Below, piece by piece: positions 16,363-25,541 of a stretch of 64,000 nucleotides of DNA. The stretch is from CAVRQM01 sp965246915. Lineage in GTDB: Bacteria > Pseudomonadota > Alphaproteobacteria > Acetobacterales > Acetobacteraceae. Numbering within the stretch: position 1 is the first letter of the stretch; every line of letters begins with the position of its first letter. A program made the translations under genes and the position numbers. A model generated the notes under the pieces. The model saw only the letters and a program-made list of their open reading frames with translations. It was not told where the DNA came from and searched no databases. The stretch spans positions 1 to 64,000 of the forward strand of contig CBDFGB010000017.1 in assembly GCA_965246915.1 (NCBI GenBank). The letters run 5' to 3'.

Positions 16363-17125
16363 ATTGCATCGTCTCGGGCCCCTTCAGGTCCCGCACGCCG
16401 GCTTCCGGCAGGATCCCGAGGCGTCGGGCGACTTCCTGATAGGCCTCCTCGACCTTGCCGAGATCGCGCCGAAAGCGGTCCTTGTCCATCTTCTCGTTCG
16501 TCTTGCTGTCCCACAGCCGGCAATTGTCCGGGCTGATCTCGTCGGCGAGCACGATATGCATGTCCTCGTTCTCCCACAGCCGGCCGAACTCGATCTTGAA
16601 GTCGACCAACGTGATGCCGACGCCGAGAAACAGCCCGGTGAGGAAGTCGTTGATCCGCAGCGTCATGGCGACGATGTCGTCCATGTCCTGCGGCGCGGCC
16701 CAGCCGAATGCGGTGATGTGCTCCTCCGCGACCATCGGATCGCCGAGCTGGTCGTTCTTGTAGTAGTACTCGATGATCGAGCGCGGCAGGCGGGTGCCTT
16801 CGGCGAGACCCAGGCGGGTTGACAGGCTGCCGGCGGCGACGTTGCGAACCACCACCTCGACCGGGATGATCTCGACCTCGCGGATCAGCTGCTCGCGCAT
16901 GTTCAGGCGGCGGACGAAGTGCGTGGGGATTCCGATCTCGCCCAGCCGGGTCATGAGATACTCGCTGATGCGATTGTTCAGCACGCCCTTGCCGGTGATG
17001 ACCCCCTTTTTCTGCGCGTTGAACGCGGTCGCGTCATCCTTGAAATACTGTACGAGGGTTCCGGGCTCCGGCCCCTCAAACAGGATCTTTGCTTTGCCTT
17101 CGTAGAGCTGCCGGCGGCGGGCCAT
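16361..17125 (-). CDS. purC: Phosphoribosylaminoimidazole-succinocarboxamide synthase (SAICAR synthetase)
   Basis: PurC joins aspartate to CAIR with ATP in purine biosynthesis. The 254-residue protein has the family start RRRQLYEGKAKILFEGPEPG, the ATP-binding KDDATAFNAQKKG, the signature IIPVEVVVRNVAAGS and LVDFKIEFGRLWENED with the metal ligands. DEISPDNCRLWD also matches. Length is standard. ATG 17125 is chosen because the open frame upstream is not PurC-like. Its 3' end touches the DUF29 gene. No other pur genes are present in the window. Confidence 0.96.
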   Translation of the reverse strand: MARRRQLYEGKAKILFEGPEPGTLVQYFKDDATAFNAQKKGVITGKGVLNNRISEYLMTRLGEIGIPTHFVRRLNMREQLIREVEIIPVEVVVRNVAAGSLSTRLGLAEGTRLPRSIIEYYYKNDQLGDPMVAEEHITAFGWAAPQDMDDIVAMTLRINDFLTGLFLGVGITLVDFKIEFGRLWENEDMHIVLADEISPDNCRLWDSKTNEKMDKDRFRRDLGKVEEAYQEVARRLGILPEAGVRDLKGPETMQ

Positions 17126-17279
17126 GGGTCTTCCTCTCGCGGGCGCGGCGGTCGCGGCCCGGTCCGTTTGCCTCGCGCCGCGTCCGGCGGGGTGGCGCGG
17201 TATAGCAGCGGGGGGGCGACGTGGCCACGGCCGGGCCGGGCATGACGCCACGGTCTGGCCGCGCGGTGCCATCGCGCGG

Positions 17280-17308
17280 TTGACGCGCCTGGGCGGGGGC
17301 CGTAAGCA
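17280..17308 (+). promoter_or_regulatory. Possible sigma-70 promoter for the rpmH cluster
   Basis: TTGACG is followed after 17 bases by TAAGCA, about 80 bases before the rpmH start in a gap divergent from purC. The -35 match is strong and the -10 is weak. Position and spacing support it; there is no direct proof. Confidence 0.35.
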
Positions 17309-17390
17309 GCGCGCCTTGTCGCCAACCTGTGCGGTCGGGGATCGCACGCCCTTGTCGGCGGCGGCCACGTCCGCAGCGTCGGAGAGTGTC

Positions 17391-17525
17391 GTGAAGCGCA
17401 CCTATCAACCCTCGAAGCTGGTTCGCAAGCGCCGGCACGGCTTTCGCGCCCGCATGGAGACCGTCGGCGGGCGCAAGGTGCTGGCCAACCGCCGCGCGAA
17501 GGGCCGCAAGCGCCTCTCGGCTTGA
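17391..17525 (+). CDS. rpmH: 50S ribosomal protein L34
   Basis: This is a 44-residue L34, a small basic protein of the large ribosomal subunit. The whole sequence fits the family: KRTYQPSKLVRKRRHGFRAR, then ETVGGRKVLANRRAKGRKRL. The start is GTG at 17391, giving exactly the normal length. It opens the conserved rpmH-rnpA-yidD-yidC-engB cluster, which links ribosome parts, tRNA processing and membrane-protein insertion. Confidence 0.97.
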   Translation: MKRTYQPSKLVRKRRHGFRARMETVGGRKVLANRRAKGRKRLSA

Positions 17526-17527
17526 CC

Positions 17528-17872
17528 ATGCAGGCGGCGCCGCCCCGCCTGAAACGGCGCGCGGAGTTCCTCAAGGTGGCCGCCACCGGCAACCGGGTCG
17601 CCACGCACGGCCTCGTGCTCCAGATCCGCAAGCGCGACGATGCCGAGCCGGCGCGGCTCGGCTTCACGGTGACCAAGAAGGTCGGCAACGCCGTCGTGCG
17701 CAACCGCACCCGCCGCCGGCTGAAGGAGGCCGCACGGCTGCTGCTGGCGCGAACACCGGTCGCCGGCGCCGACCTCGTGCTGATCGGACGCGACGCGACG
17801 CGGGCGCGGCCGTTCGACGAGCTGACCGACGATCTGCGCCGGGCGCTGCGCAAAGGCGGCCTGCTGCCATGA
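17528..17872 (+). CDS. rnpA: Ribonuclease P protein component
   Basis: RnpA is the protein cofactor of RNase P, which trims tRNA 5' leaders. The 114-residue product has the family pattern: LKRRAEFLKVAATG near the start, ARLGFTVTKKVGNAVVRNR and the basic RNR signature in RNRTRRRLKEA. ATG 17528 lies two bases after the rpmH stop; TTG at 17522 overlaps that stop and is an alternative. It overlaps yidD by four bases. Confidence 0.94.
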   Translation: MQAAPPRLKRRAEFLKVAATGNRVATHGLVLQIRKRDDAEPARLGFTVTKKVGNAVVRNRTRRRLKEAARLLLARTPVAGADLVLIGRDATRARPFDELTDDLRRALRKGGLLP

Positions 17873-18105
17873 GCGCCGCCTCCGCCACCCTGCGCGGCGC
17901 GGTCGTCGCCTACCAATGGACGCTTCGGCCGCTGATCGGCGCGAATTGCCGGTTCGAGCCGAGTTGCAGTCACTATGCGCTGGAGGCGCTGTCGCGGCAT
18001 GGCGCGGCGCGTGGCAGCCTGCTCGCGGCGCGGCGGCTGCTCGCGTGCAATCCCTGGAACCCTGGCGGCATCGATCCCGTGCCGCCGCCCCGGACCAAGC
18101 GGTGA
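17869..18105 (+). CDS. yidD: Membrane protein insertion efficiency factor YidD
   Basis: This is a 78-residue YidD. The diagnostic segment CRFEPSCSHYALEAL is present, followed by ARRLLACNPWNPGGIDPVP. YidD is a small amphipathic inner-membrane protein that helps YidC insert proteins. It overlaps rnpA by four bases (ATGA) and yidC by one (TGATG), so the three are translated in series. Confidence 0.96.
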   Translation: MSAASATLRGAVVAYQWTLRPLIGANCRFEPSCSHYALEALSRHGAARGSLLAARRLLACNPWNPGGIDPVPPPRTKR

Positions 18106-19853
18106 TGGACCAAAAGAACCTGTTTCTGGCGATCGCGATCTCCCTGGTGATCCTGGTCGGCTTCCAATACCTGTTGCCAGCCCCGGTCCGGCCGCCCAGC
18201 CCCGCCACGACGAATTCGCAGCCCGCGACCCCGCCCAGGGCCGCCGGCCCGGCCGGCGTCACGCCGCAAGATGCGGGGGTCGCGCCCAGCATCGCCCCGA
18301 AGGACATCCCCCGCTTGCGCATCGCCGGCCAGCGGGTCGAGGGCAGCTTCAGCCTGATCGGCGCGCGCCTCGATGACCTCGTGCTGCGCGACTACCGCCA
18401 GAGCCTGGCCGCCGACAGCCCGTTGGTGCGGCTGTTCGAGCCGCGCGGCGATGCGCAGCCATACTATGCGCAATATGGCTGGAGTGCGGCTGATCCCGCG
18501 CTCAAGCTGCCGGGCAACGACACGCTGTGGAGCGCGTCGGCCCCCGAATTGGTGGCCGGCAAGCCGGTGACGCTGAGCTGGGACAACGGCCAAGGCCAGA
18601 TTTTCGAGATTCAGCTGGCAATCGACGACGATTACATGTTCACCGCCGACCAGCGCGTGCGCAACACCAGCGACGCCGCCGTCTCGGTGACGCCCTGGAC
18701 GCGCATCCGGCGCGACCACACGCCGCATGTCGAGGGGTATTACATCCTCCACGAGGGCCTGCTGGGGGTCATCGACGGCACGCTCAAGGAAGTGAAATAC
18801 GCCGACGCCAAGAGCGAAGGCGAGAAGCATGACGGCCTCGCCTATCATGCCGACGCCACGGACTCCTGGGCCGGCATTACCGACAAATACTGGCTGGCGG
18901 CGCTGATCCCCGATCATGCGCTCAAGACGGTGGTGGAGTTCGCCTACACCCAGGCCGGCGCGAACCCCGGCTCGCCCGAGGGCTATCAGGTCGCGTTCCG
19001 CAGTGCCGAGGCGCAGACGATCCCGCCGGCCGGCGAGGCGGCAAGCCTCACGCGACTATTCGCCGGCGCGAAAGAAGTGCATCTGCTGGACCACTACGAG
19101 CAGACCTACGGAATCCCGGGCCTGTGGAAGGCCATCGACTTCGGCTGGTTCTGGTTCATGACGCGGCCATTCTTCTACGCGATCGACTGGCTGTATCGAC
19201 ACACCGGCAATTTCGGCCTGGCGATCATGATCTTCACGCTCGGGCTGAAGATCCTGTTCTTTCCGCTTGCCAACCGCTCCTACCGCTCGATGAGCAAAAT
19301 GAAGCTCCTGGCGCCAAAGATGACGGCGTTGCGCGAACAGTACAAAGACGATCCGTCCAAGCTGCAATCGGCGATGATGGGTCTCTACAAGTCCGAGAAG
19401 GTAAACCCGGCCAGCGGCTGCCTGCCGATGCTGCTGCAAATTCCGGTGTTCTTCTCGCTATACAAAGTCATCTTCGTCACGATCGAGATGCGCCAGGCGC
19501 CGTTCTTCGGCTGGATCCACGACCTGTCCGCCGTCGATCCGACCAACGTCTTCAACCTGTTCGGCCTGCTGCCGTTCGATCCGACGGCGTTTTCCCACCT
19601 TCTGCATCTCGGCGCGTGGCCGCTCATCATGGGCGCCACGATGTATTTCCAGCAGAAGATGAACCCGCCGCCGCCCGACCCGATGCAGGCACGGCTGTTC
19701 CAGTTCATGCCGCTGATCTTCATGTTCATGCTGGCGGGCTTCCCGGCCGGGCTGGTGATCTACTGGAGCTGGAACAACCTTCTGACCATCGGGCAGCAAT
19801 GGCTGATCATGCGGCAGACCCGGCTCGCCAAGCCGAGCTTGGCCGAGACCTGA
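18105..19853 (+). CDS. yidC: Membrane protein insertase YidC
   Basis: This is a 582-residue YidC/Oxa1 insertase of the Gram-negative form. An N-terminal membrane helix (NLFLAIAISLVILVGFQYLL) is followed by a proline-rich linker and a large periplasmic P1 domain (to about residue 340). The conserved five-helix core includes GNFGLAIMIFTLGLKILFFP, the cytoplasmic hairpin MSKMKLLAPKMTALREQYKD and SGCLPMLLQIPVFFSLYKV. ATG 18105 is used; GTG 18102 is in frame just before it. It inserts membrane proteins alone or with SecYEG. Confidence 0.97.
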   Translation: MDQKNLFLAIAISLVILVGFQYLLPAPVRPPSPATTNSQPATPPRAAGPAGVTPQDAGVAPSIAPKDIPRLRIAGQRVEGSFSLIGARLDDLVLRDYRQSLAADSPLVRLFEPRGDAQPYYAQYGWSAADPALKLPGNDTLWSASAPELVAGKPVTLSWDNGQGQIFEIQLAIDDDYMFTADQRVRNTSDAAVSVTPWTRIRRDHTPHVEGYYILHEGLLGVIDGTLKEVKYADAKSEGEKHDGLAYHADATDSWAGITDKYWLAALIPDHALKTVVEFAYTQAGANPGSPEGYQVAFRSAEAQTIPPAGEAASLTRLFAGAKEVHLLDHYEQTYGIPGLWKAIDFGWFWFMTRPFFYAIDWLYRHTGNFGLAIMIFTLGLKILFFPLANRSYRSMSKMKLLAPKMTALREQYKDDPSKLQSAMMGLYKSEKVNPASGCLPMLLQIPVFFSLYKVIFVTIEMRQAPFFGWIHDLSAVDPTNVFNLFGLLPFDPTAFSHLLHLGAWPLIMGATMYFQQKMNPPPPDPMQARLFQFMPLIFMFMLAGFPAGLVIYWSWNNLLTIGQQWLIMRQTRLAKPSLAET

Positions 19854-20503
19854 CCGCGACCGACGATCCGGCGGCCGCGGAGGCCGCTCGGCTGGAGGCC
19901 GGCCGCGCGCTGTTCGAGGGCGAGGGCGCGTTCTTCCACGCGACACAGACGCTGGAGGGATTGCCGCCCACCGCGCAGCCGGAAGTCGCCTTCGCCGGGC
20001 GGTCCAATGTGGGCAAATCGTCGCTGATCAACGCGTTGACCGGGCGGCGGGCGCTGGCACGCGTCTCGAGCCAGCCGGGACGAACCCGTCAGCTCAATTT
20101 CTTCGACCTGTCCGGCCGCCTCGTGCTGGTCGACATGCCGGGCTACGGCTACGCGCAAGCTGCCCGCTCCATCAAGGAGGACTGGCAGGGCACGATGTTC
20201 GCCTTCCTGCGCGGCCGGCCGACCCTGCGGCGTGTCGTCCTGCTGCTGGATGCCCGGGTCGAGATCAAGGATAACGACCGGGCGGTGCTTGATCTGCTGG
20301 ACAAGGCCGCCGTGACCTACCAGCTTATTCTGACGAAGGCGGACGCGGTGCGGCCTTCCGCGCTCGCCGCCAAACAGGCGGAGGTGGACGCCCTCGCCCG
20401 GCGACATCCCGCCGCCCACCCCGTCGTGCTGACGACCAGCAGCCAGACCGGCGCCGGCATCGACCTGTTGCGGGCCGCGCTCGCGGAGCTGGCGACAAAC
20501 TAG
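19799..20503 (+). CDS. engB: Ribosome biogenesis GTP-binding protein EngB (YihA/YsxC)
   Basis: EngB is an essential GTPase for 50S assembly. Motifs are GRSNVGKSS (G1), DMPGYGYA (G3), LTKAD (G4) and TTSSQTGAG (G5). The best ATG is at 19799, overlapping yidC by 55 bases and giving 234 residues. The family-like sequence begins near ATDDPAAAEAARLEAGR, so a CTG at 19850, overlapping the yidC stop, is also possible. The stop shares a CTAG with the stop of the convergent hydrolase gene. Confidence 0.93.
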   Translation: MADHAADPARQAELGRDLTATDDPAAAEAARLEAGRALFEGEGAFFHATQTLEGLPPTAQPEVAFAGRSNVGKSSLINALTGRRALARVSSQPGRTRQLNFFDLSGRLVLVDMPGYGYAQAARSIKEDWQGTMFAFLRGRPTLRRVVLLLDARVEIKDNDRAVLDLLDKAAVTYQLILTKADAVRPSALAAKQAEVDALARRHPAAHPVVLTTSSQTGAGIDLLRAALAELATN

Positions 20504-21381
20504 TTTTGGTATGCGCCGTGTCGCCTTGCGTGGGCGATGGCGAATTCGAGCTCGTCCTGGTCGATCGCGTCGATCTGCGCGCGGTGCAGCGTCTTGAACT
20601 CGTGGCCGCCGTTGAAGCTCTTGTATCTGACTGGGCGGCCGAAGGCTTTCAGCGCGTTGTACATCACCTCGGACTGGTCGGGCTTGACCTGCGTGTCCTC
20701 GGTGCCTTGGACCAGCAGGGTGGCCGCGGTCTCGTCGTGGTGATCGTCGAGCAGCATGATCGTGCGCGGATCGGGCGACCGGGCCCGTCGCTTGCCGGGT
20801 CCCCAGGTCGACGGGCCGAACTCCGAGATCACGCATTGAACATGAGGGTTCAGGCCCGGATATAGGTCGGCGTAGTCGCCCGGCACAACGTGCGGCTCGT
20901 AGCCGAGATATTCGACGAGCTGCCCGCCCGCGGAGTCGCCCTGCGCGCACACCTCGCGGCGGTCCATCTTGAATTCCGCCGCGTGGGCGCGCAGCCAGCG
21001 GATCGCCGCCTGCGCGTCGATGATCTGCGCCGGCCACCACGTCGTGGGGTCATCGGTGATCAGGCGGTAGTTGATGGAGATCGCAACGAAACCGTAGCTT
21101 GCCCAAATCTGGCAGTCGGCGAGATTGAGCTTCTTGTCGCCGCCGATCCAGGCCCCGCCATGCACGAACGCCATTCCGGGGAACGGGCCGTTCCACTGTC
21201 CGGCGGCAGGCTTCGGCCGACACAGATCGAGGCGGTGCAGACGCGCGGGACCATAGCGAAGATTGCTGGTCACGGAGACCGCATAGGGTCCGGGCGGCAT
21301 CGCGGCACTCGCCCCGGAAGGTCCGAGGCAGAGCGATGCGAGGAGCAGAAGGGCGTGAGCTGCGGCGAGAATCGGGTTCAC
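20500..21381 (-). CDS. Secreted alpha/beta hydrolase (esterase/lipase family)
   Basis: This 293-residue hydrolase begins with a Sec-type signal peptide (AAAHALLLLASLCLG, cleavage near ASA-AMPPG). It has an HGGAW oxyanion motif, the nucleophile elbow GDSAGG and a C-terminal GGHEF histidine, matching the BD-FAE/hormone-sensitive-lipase-like group. GTG 21381 is chosen because it immediately precedes the signal peptide; the upstream open frame is basic and unlike a leader. It converges on engB with a four-base tail-to-tail overlap. The substrate is unknown. Confidence 0.83.
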   Translation of the reverse strand: MNPILAAAHALLLLASLCLGPSGASAAMPPGPYAVSVTSNLRYGPARLHRLDLCRPKPAAGQWNGPFPGMAFVHGGAWIGGDKKLNLADCQIWASYGFVAISINYRLITDDPTTWWPAQIIDAQAAIRWLRAHAAEFKMDRREVCAQGDSAGGQLVEYLGYEPHVVPGDYADLYPGLNPHVQCVISEFGPSTWGPGKRRARSPDPRTIMLLDDHHDETAATLLVQGTEDTQVKPDQSEVMYNALKAFGRPVRYKSFNGGHEFKTLHRAQIDAIDQDELEFAIAHARRHGAYQN

Positions 21382-21894
21382 GACGTCTCCACTGGGCTTA
21401 AATCGGCAGGCTCCGCCGGCGAAGGCGAAGCGCCACATTTGCGGCCGCGCGCGGGCGGCGATCCGCGCCGCGAGCATTCGCCGCGAAAGACATGTTGCTG
21501 AGCCGATCGCGCAATGATCGCGCGACGTCCCTTTGGAATACAGTGTTCGTTTGTGACAAGAGTGTAGAATGACGAGAGGTGCCGAGTAATTCCGTGGTCT
21601 CTAATGCGGCTCCTCGGAAGCAATACGACAAGACGTCAAACTGCAATAGCAAGACCGAATATCAGTTCAAAGGGTAGGAGCCCAAATCGCGCCTTTATGT
21701 TCGGCACCTCTCGGGAAATTTATCGCCCGGGTTAAGGCGGATTGCAACACGATAATGTAAGAAATTTCCATTAATAGCTCGTTACACATCAAGCGGTCTT
21801 TGTCGCGACAGTATAGATGCACCGTCATTTGCATGTGCATACCGACGCTATTTGATCGGACACGCCATTCCGGGCGCTCATTCACGCCCAGATG
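21382..21894. other. 513-bp gap without a recognised gene
   Basis: This stretch has clearly lower GC than its surroundings and separates the hydrolase gene from rodA, which reads away from it. I see no tRNA, ribosomal protein, repeat or hairpin with a U-tract. Short open frames here carry no recognisable motif. It probably contains the hydrolase promoter and the 3' region of the rod-shape operon. Confidence 0.5.
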
Positions 21895-23064
21895 CTAACG
21901 TCGGGGTCGCATAACCACGCCGGCGTCGGCTTCGTCGAATTCGACATCGCGGTGCACGTAGGCGCTCATCAGCAGCCCGAAGCCGAGCATGACCATCAGC
22001 ATCGCCGATCCGCCGTGGCTGACCAGTGGCAACGGCACGCCGCCCACCGGGATCGCGCCGGTCACCATCGCGACATTGACGAAAACATACAGGAAAAAAT
22101 TCGTCGAAAGTCCGATCGCGACCAGCCGACCATATTGGTGCCGACAGCGCAGGCCCATCAACAGGCCGCCCAGCACGATCAGCAGCAGCAACGACAGCAG
22201 AGCGAGGCCACCCACCAGCCCGAATTCCTCGCAGAACACGGTGAAGATAAAATCGGTCTGCTTTTCCGGCAGGAAATTCAGGTGGCCCTGCGTGCCCTCG
22301 AGCCAGCCCTTGCCCCACAATCCGCCGGAGCCGAGGCCGATTCGGCTCTGCAGGATGTTGTAGCCGGCGCCGAGCGGGTCGCTTTCCGGATTGAGGAAGG
22401 TCTCGATCCGCGCGCGCTGATAGCCGTGTAGATTGTTATAGGCGACCGGGGCGGCGACGGCCACGAGCCCGACCAGCAACAGGACTTTCCACCAGCGCAG
22501 CCCGGCGGCGAGAAAGACGGTGAGGCCGACGCAGGCGGTGATGACCGCCGTGCCGAGGTTCGGCTCCTTCAGGATCAGCGCGACCGGCGCCAGGACGGCG
22601 ATCGCCGGCGGCAGCAGGAACAGCGGATTGCCGACCTTCTCGTGCGACGCCCGGCAAAACCAAGCGGCCAGCGCCATGATCAGCGCGATCTTCATGAACT
22701 CGCTGGGCTGCCATTGCATGCCGCCCAGTTCGATCCAGCGCTGCGCCCCCTTGCCCACGTGGCCCATCCGCGCCACCAGCAGCAGCAGCCCGAGCCCGGC
22801 CGCGTAAGCCACCCACGAGAGCCGGGCGATCAGTCGTATGTCGATCAGCGCCACGCTGAGCATGACCACGAGGCCGAGAGCGAAGCGGAGCAGATGGCGG
22901 TTCGCGTACGGCTCGGGCGAGCCGCCGGCGGCGGAATACAGCGCGATGTAGCCGACGCCGGCGAGTGTGCAGAGCATGAGCACGAACAGCCAGGAGACCT
23001 GGAACAGCTTGTGGACCAGGCCGAACGACGTCTCGCGGACCAGCCGGCGTTCGAGCACGCTCAA
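21895..23064 (-). CDS. rodA: Rod-shape peptidoglycan glycosyltransferase RodA
   Basis: This is a 389-residue SEDS-family polymerase that makes glycan strands of the lateral wall together with PBP2. Ten hydrophobic helices are visible. SEDS signatures include WQPSEFMKIALIMALA, LILKEPNLGTAVI, the extracellular loop NPESDPLGAGYNILQSRIGLGSGGLWGKG (conserved PLGAGY, Q, S) and FPEKQTDFIF-like LPEKQTDFIFTV. The start TTG 23064 overlaps the mrdA stop (TTGA); a GTG lies two codons further in. The last gene of mreBCD-mrdA-rodA. Confidence 0.94.
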   Translation of the reverse strand: MSVLERRLVRETSFGLVHKLFQVSWLFVLMLCTLAGVGYIALYSAAGGSPEPYANRHLLRFALGLVVMLSVALIDIRLIARLSWVAYAAGLGLLLLVARMGHVGKGAQRWIELGGMQWQPSEFMKIALIMALAAWFCRASHEKVGNPLFLLPPAIAVLAPVALILKEPNLGTAVITACVGLTVFLAAGLRWWKVLLLVGLVAVAAPVAYNNLHGYQRARIETFLNPESDPLGAGYNILQSRIGLGSGGLWGKGWLEGTQGHLNFLPEKQTDFIFTVFCEEFGLVGGLALLSLLLLIVLGGLLMGLRCRHQYGRLVAIGLSTNFFLYVFVNVAMVTGAIPVGGVPLPLVSHGGSAMLMVMLGFGLLMSAYVHRDVEFDEADAGVVMRPRR

Positions 23065-24929
23065 GGGGTTGCCGCCGCGACGCGCTGCGGGTCGCGGCGG
23101 CCGACCGGGTCGCGGGTCAGCACGTCGGCCATGATGTCGCGCGCCAGCGGGGCGGCCGCCTCGGCGCCGGCATTGCCGTGCTCGACCACCACGGACAGGG
23201 CGTAACGCGGCGCGTCGTAGGGGGCGAAGGCCACGAACAAGGCGTGCGGCCGCCACTCCCATGGCAGATTCTCGCTCTTGAAGCCGTTCTCGCGCTGGGC
23301 GCGAGAGACTCTGCGGACCTGGGTGGAGCCGGTCTTGCCGGCGAGCTGCACGCCCGGGATCGGCAACCGGCCGAGCGGCGCGGTGCCGCCCGGTTCGTTG
23401 ACCACGGCGAACATGCCCTCGCGCACCGCCCGCAGGCCGCGCTCCGACAGGCCGAGGCTCGGCCAGTCCTCCGGGCGGGAGCCGGGGGCCAGCACACCGC
23501 CCACCGCGCGGGTGAGATGCGGCTGCACGGCTCGGCCGGTCGCCAGGCGCGCGGCCATCGTGCACAGCGACAGCGGCGTGATCTGCGTGAAGCCCTGGCC
23601 GATCCCGTGCACCACCGTGTCGCCGAGGTTCCAGGGCTTGCCCTGCTTGATGCGCCAGGCGCGGGTCGGCACCAGCCCGCGCCGGGCGCCGGGCAGCTCG
23701 ATGTCGAGCGGCACTCCGAGACCGAAGCGGTTGGCCATCGCGGCAATCCGGTCCATGCCAGTGCGCCGCGCCACCTCATAGAAGTAGACGTCGCAGGAAT
23801 TCTTGATGCCGCCGTGCAGGTCGACATCGCCATGGCCGTATTTGCGCCAGCAATGAAAGCGCGCGTCGCCGAGGTCGAGATAGCCGGGACAGTTGATCGG
23901 CGTGTACGGCGTGATCGCGCGGGCCTCCAGACCCGCCAGGGCCACGACCATCTTGAACGTCGAGCCCGGCGCATAGAGGCCAGCCGCCGCCTTGTTGATG
24001 AGTGGCGCGCGGCGGTTGCTCGTCCAGGCGATCCATTGCGCCTGACTCACGCCCGCGTTGAACAGCGAGGGGTCGAAGGACGGATTGGTGGCCATCGCCA
24101 GCACCTCGCCGTTGCGACAGTCCATGACCACGGCCGAGGCGCTCTCCTCGCCGAGCCGGCGCTGGACGGAGGCCTGCAGCGCCGTGTCAACCGTCAGGTG
24201 GATGTCCTGACCCTGCTGGCCCTCCTCGCGGTCCAGCTCGCGGATCACCCGGCCGAGCGCATTGACCTCGAGCTGCACCGCGCCGGCCCGGCCACGCAAC
24301 GTGGGATCGTGGAATTTCTCGACGCCGGCGCGACCGACCCGGATACCCGGCAGCGCCATCATCGGATCGCCCGCCACGTCCGCGTCGTTCGGCGGCGCGA
24401 CGTAGCCGACGACGTGCGCGAACAGCGGCCCGAGCGGGTAGAGCCGCGAGGTGCCGACATCCACGATGATGCCGGGAAGATCGGGCGCGTTGACCTCGAT
24501 GCGGGCCATGTCCTCCCATGTGAGGAACTCGCGCACCATGATGGGGATATAGCGGCGGCGTCTGCGGATTTCGCGTTCGATGCGGGCGCGCTCGTGGTCG
24601 GGCAGCGCCACGAGGCGGGTGAAATTGTCGAGCGTGGCACCGACGTCCTCGGTCTGCTCGGCCATCAGCAGCGCCCGCCAATTCAGTCGGTTGTTCGCCA
24701 CCATCTCGCCCGCCCGGTCGAACAGCCGGCCACGCGGCGGCGCGATCAGCCGCGTGCTGACGCGATTGTTCTGCGCGAGGGTCGCGTAGCGCGCGCCGTC
24801 GACGACCTGCACCTGATACAATTTCGCACCGAGTGCACCGAACGCGGCGATCTGCACGCCGCCCACCAGCAGCGCGCGGCGCGTGAAGACGCCGGCCCGG
24901 CGATGCTCGCGTTTGGGGCCGAGCGTCAA
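23061..24929 (-). CDS. mrdA: Penicillin-binding protein 2 (peptidoglycan D,D-transpeptidase)
   Basis: PBP2 cross-links the lateral wall within the elongasome. In 622 residues there is a short cytoplasmic tail, one membrane helix (about 17-37), a pedestal domain with PPRGRLFDRAGEMVANN at 64-80, and the transpeptidase domain. The catalytic motifs are STFK at 323-326 (Ser323), SCD at 378-380 (a variant of SxN, usual in PBP2) and KTGS at 532-535. The start is TTG 24929. The stop overlaps the rodA start by four bases, so the polymerase and its cross-linker are coupled. Confidence 0.95.
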   Translation of the reverse strand: MTLGPKREHRRAGVFTRRALLVGGVQIAAFGALGAKLYQVQVVDGARYATLAQNNRVSTRLIAPPRGRLFDRAGEMVANNRLNWRALLMAEQTEDVGATLDNFTRLVALPDHERARIEREIRRRRRYIPIMVREFLTWEDMARIEVNAPDLPGIIVDVGTSRLYPLGPLFAHVVGYVAPPNDADVAGDPMMALPGIRVGRAGVEKFHDPTLRGRAGAVQLEVNALGRVIRELDREEGQQGQDIHLTVDTALQASVQRRLGEESASAVVMDCRNGEVLAMATNPSFDPSLFNAGVSQAQWIAWTSNRRAPLINKAAAGLYAPGSTFKMVVALAGLEARAITPYTPINCPGYLDLGDARFHCWRKYGHGDVDLHGGIKNSCDVYFYEVARRTGMDRIAAMANRFGLGVPLDIELPGARRGLVPTRAWRIKQGKPWNLGDTVVHGIGQGFTQITPLSLCTMAARLATGRAVQPHLTRAVGGVLAPGSRPEDWPSLGLSERGLRAVREGMFAVVNEPGGTAPLGRLPIPGVQLAGKTGSTQVRRVSRAQRENGFKSENLPWEWRPHALFVAFAPYDAPRYALSVVVEHGNAGAEAAAPLARDIMADVLTRDPVGRRDPQRVAAATP

Positions 24930-24992
24930 CGAGGAGCGGTCCTTTCGCCTGCCATCTGCCGCCCGCGCCCGGTCTCGCGGTGCAGCCGCTTC

Positions 24993-25541
24993 TTACGCAT
25001 GCTCCGGCTCCGCCAGCGTGGTGTGCGCCCGCGTCAGCAGTACGGCCAGCGCCGGATACAGCCCGGCCGCGAGCCCCGCCTGAAACAAGCCGGGCCAGGG
25101 CGGCAACAGCCGAAACGTCAGCAGCGCGGTCAACGCCCAGCCCAAGGCGGACGTGGCGACCGCGACGCCCAGAAAGCACAGCCACACCACGGCGAAGCCG
25201 CGCCGGACCATCTCCCGCCGCCAGGTCAGCGCCACGCCATGCGCGACCAGCAAGGTGAGCACGCCGACGCCGATCGGCGCGAAGCTGAGCAGGTCGACCA
25301 GCAGCCCGAGACCGAACACGGCGATCGGCGGCATCGAGGCCGGGCGATAGAGCGACCAGAAGAACACGCAGGCCAGCGCCACGCCCTGTTGCAGTTCGGC
25401 CTGTCCCGGCAGGCCGAGCGGGGTCGCCGCGACGAGCAGCAGAATGGCCGTCGTACTGGCCGGAAACGCCCGCCGCGCGGTCATGTCAAGCCGCCGAGAC
25501 AGGCTGGCGCGCGGCCGGATCCCTGGCAGCTTCTCCGTCAC
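24993..25541 (-). CDS. mreD: Rod-shape-determining protein MreD
   Basis: This 182-residue, very hydrophobic inner-membrane protein has about five to six helices (FPASTTAILLLVAATPLGLPG, VFGLGLLVDLLSFAPIGVG, LTLLVAHGVAL, ALGWALTALLTFRLL). MreD links MreC with RodA/PBP2. GTG 25541 overlaps the mreC stop by four bases (GTGA) and yields a cytoplasmic N-terminus (TEKLPGIRPRASLSRRLD) similar to other Acetobacteraceae-like MreD; ATG 25484 is an alternative. Family identity rests on position and helix pattern because MreD diverges fast. Confidence 0.88.
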   Translation of the reverse strand: MTEKLPGIRPRASLSRRLDMTARRAFPASTTAILLLVAATPLGLPGQAELQQGVALACVFFWSLYRPASMPPIAVFGLGLLVDLLSFAPIGVGVLTLLVAHGVALTWRREMVRRGFAVVWLCFLGVAVATSALGWALTALLTFRLLPPWPGLFQAGLAAGLYPALAVLLTRAHTTLAEPEHA

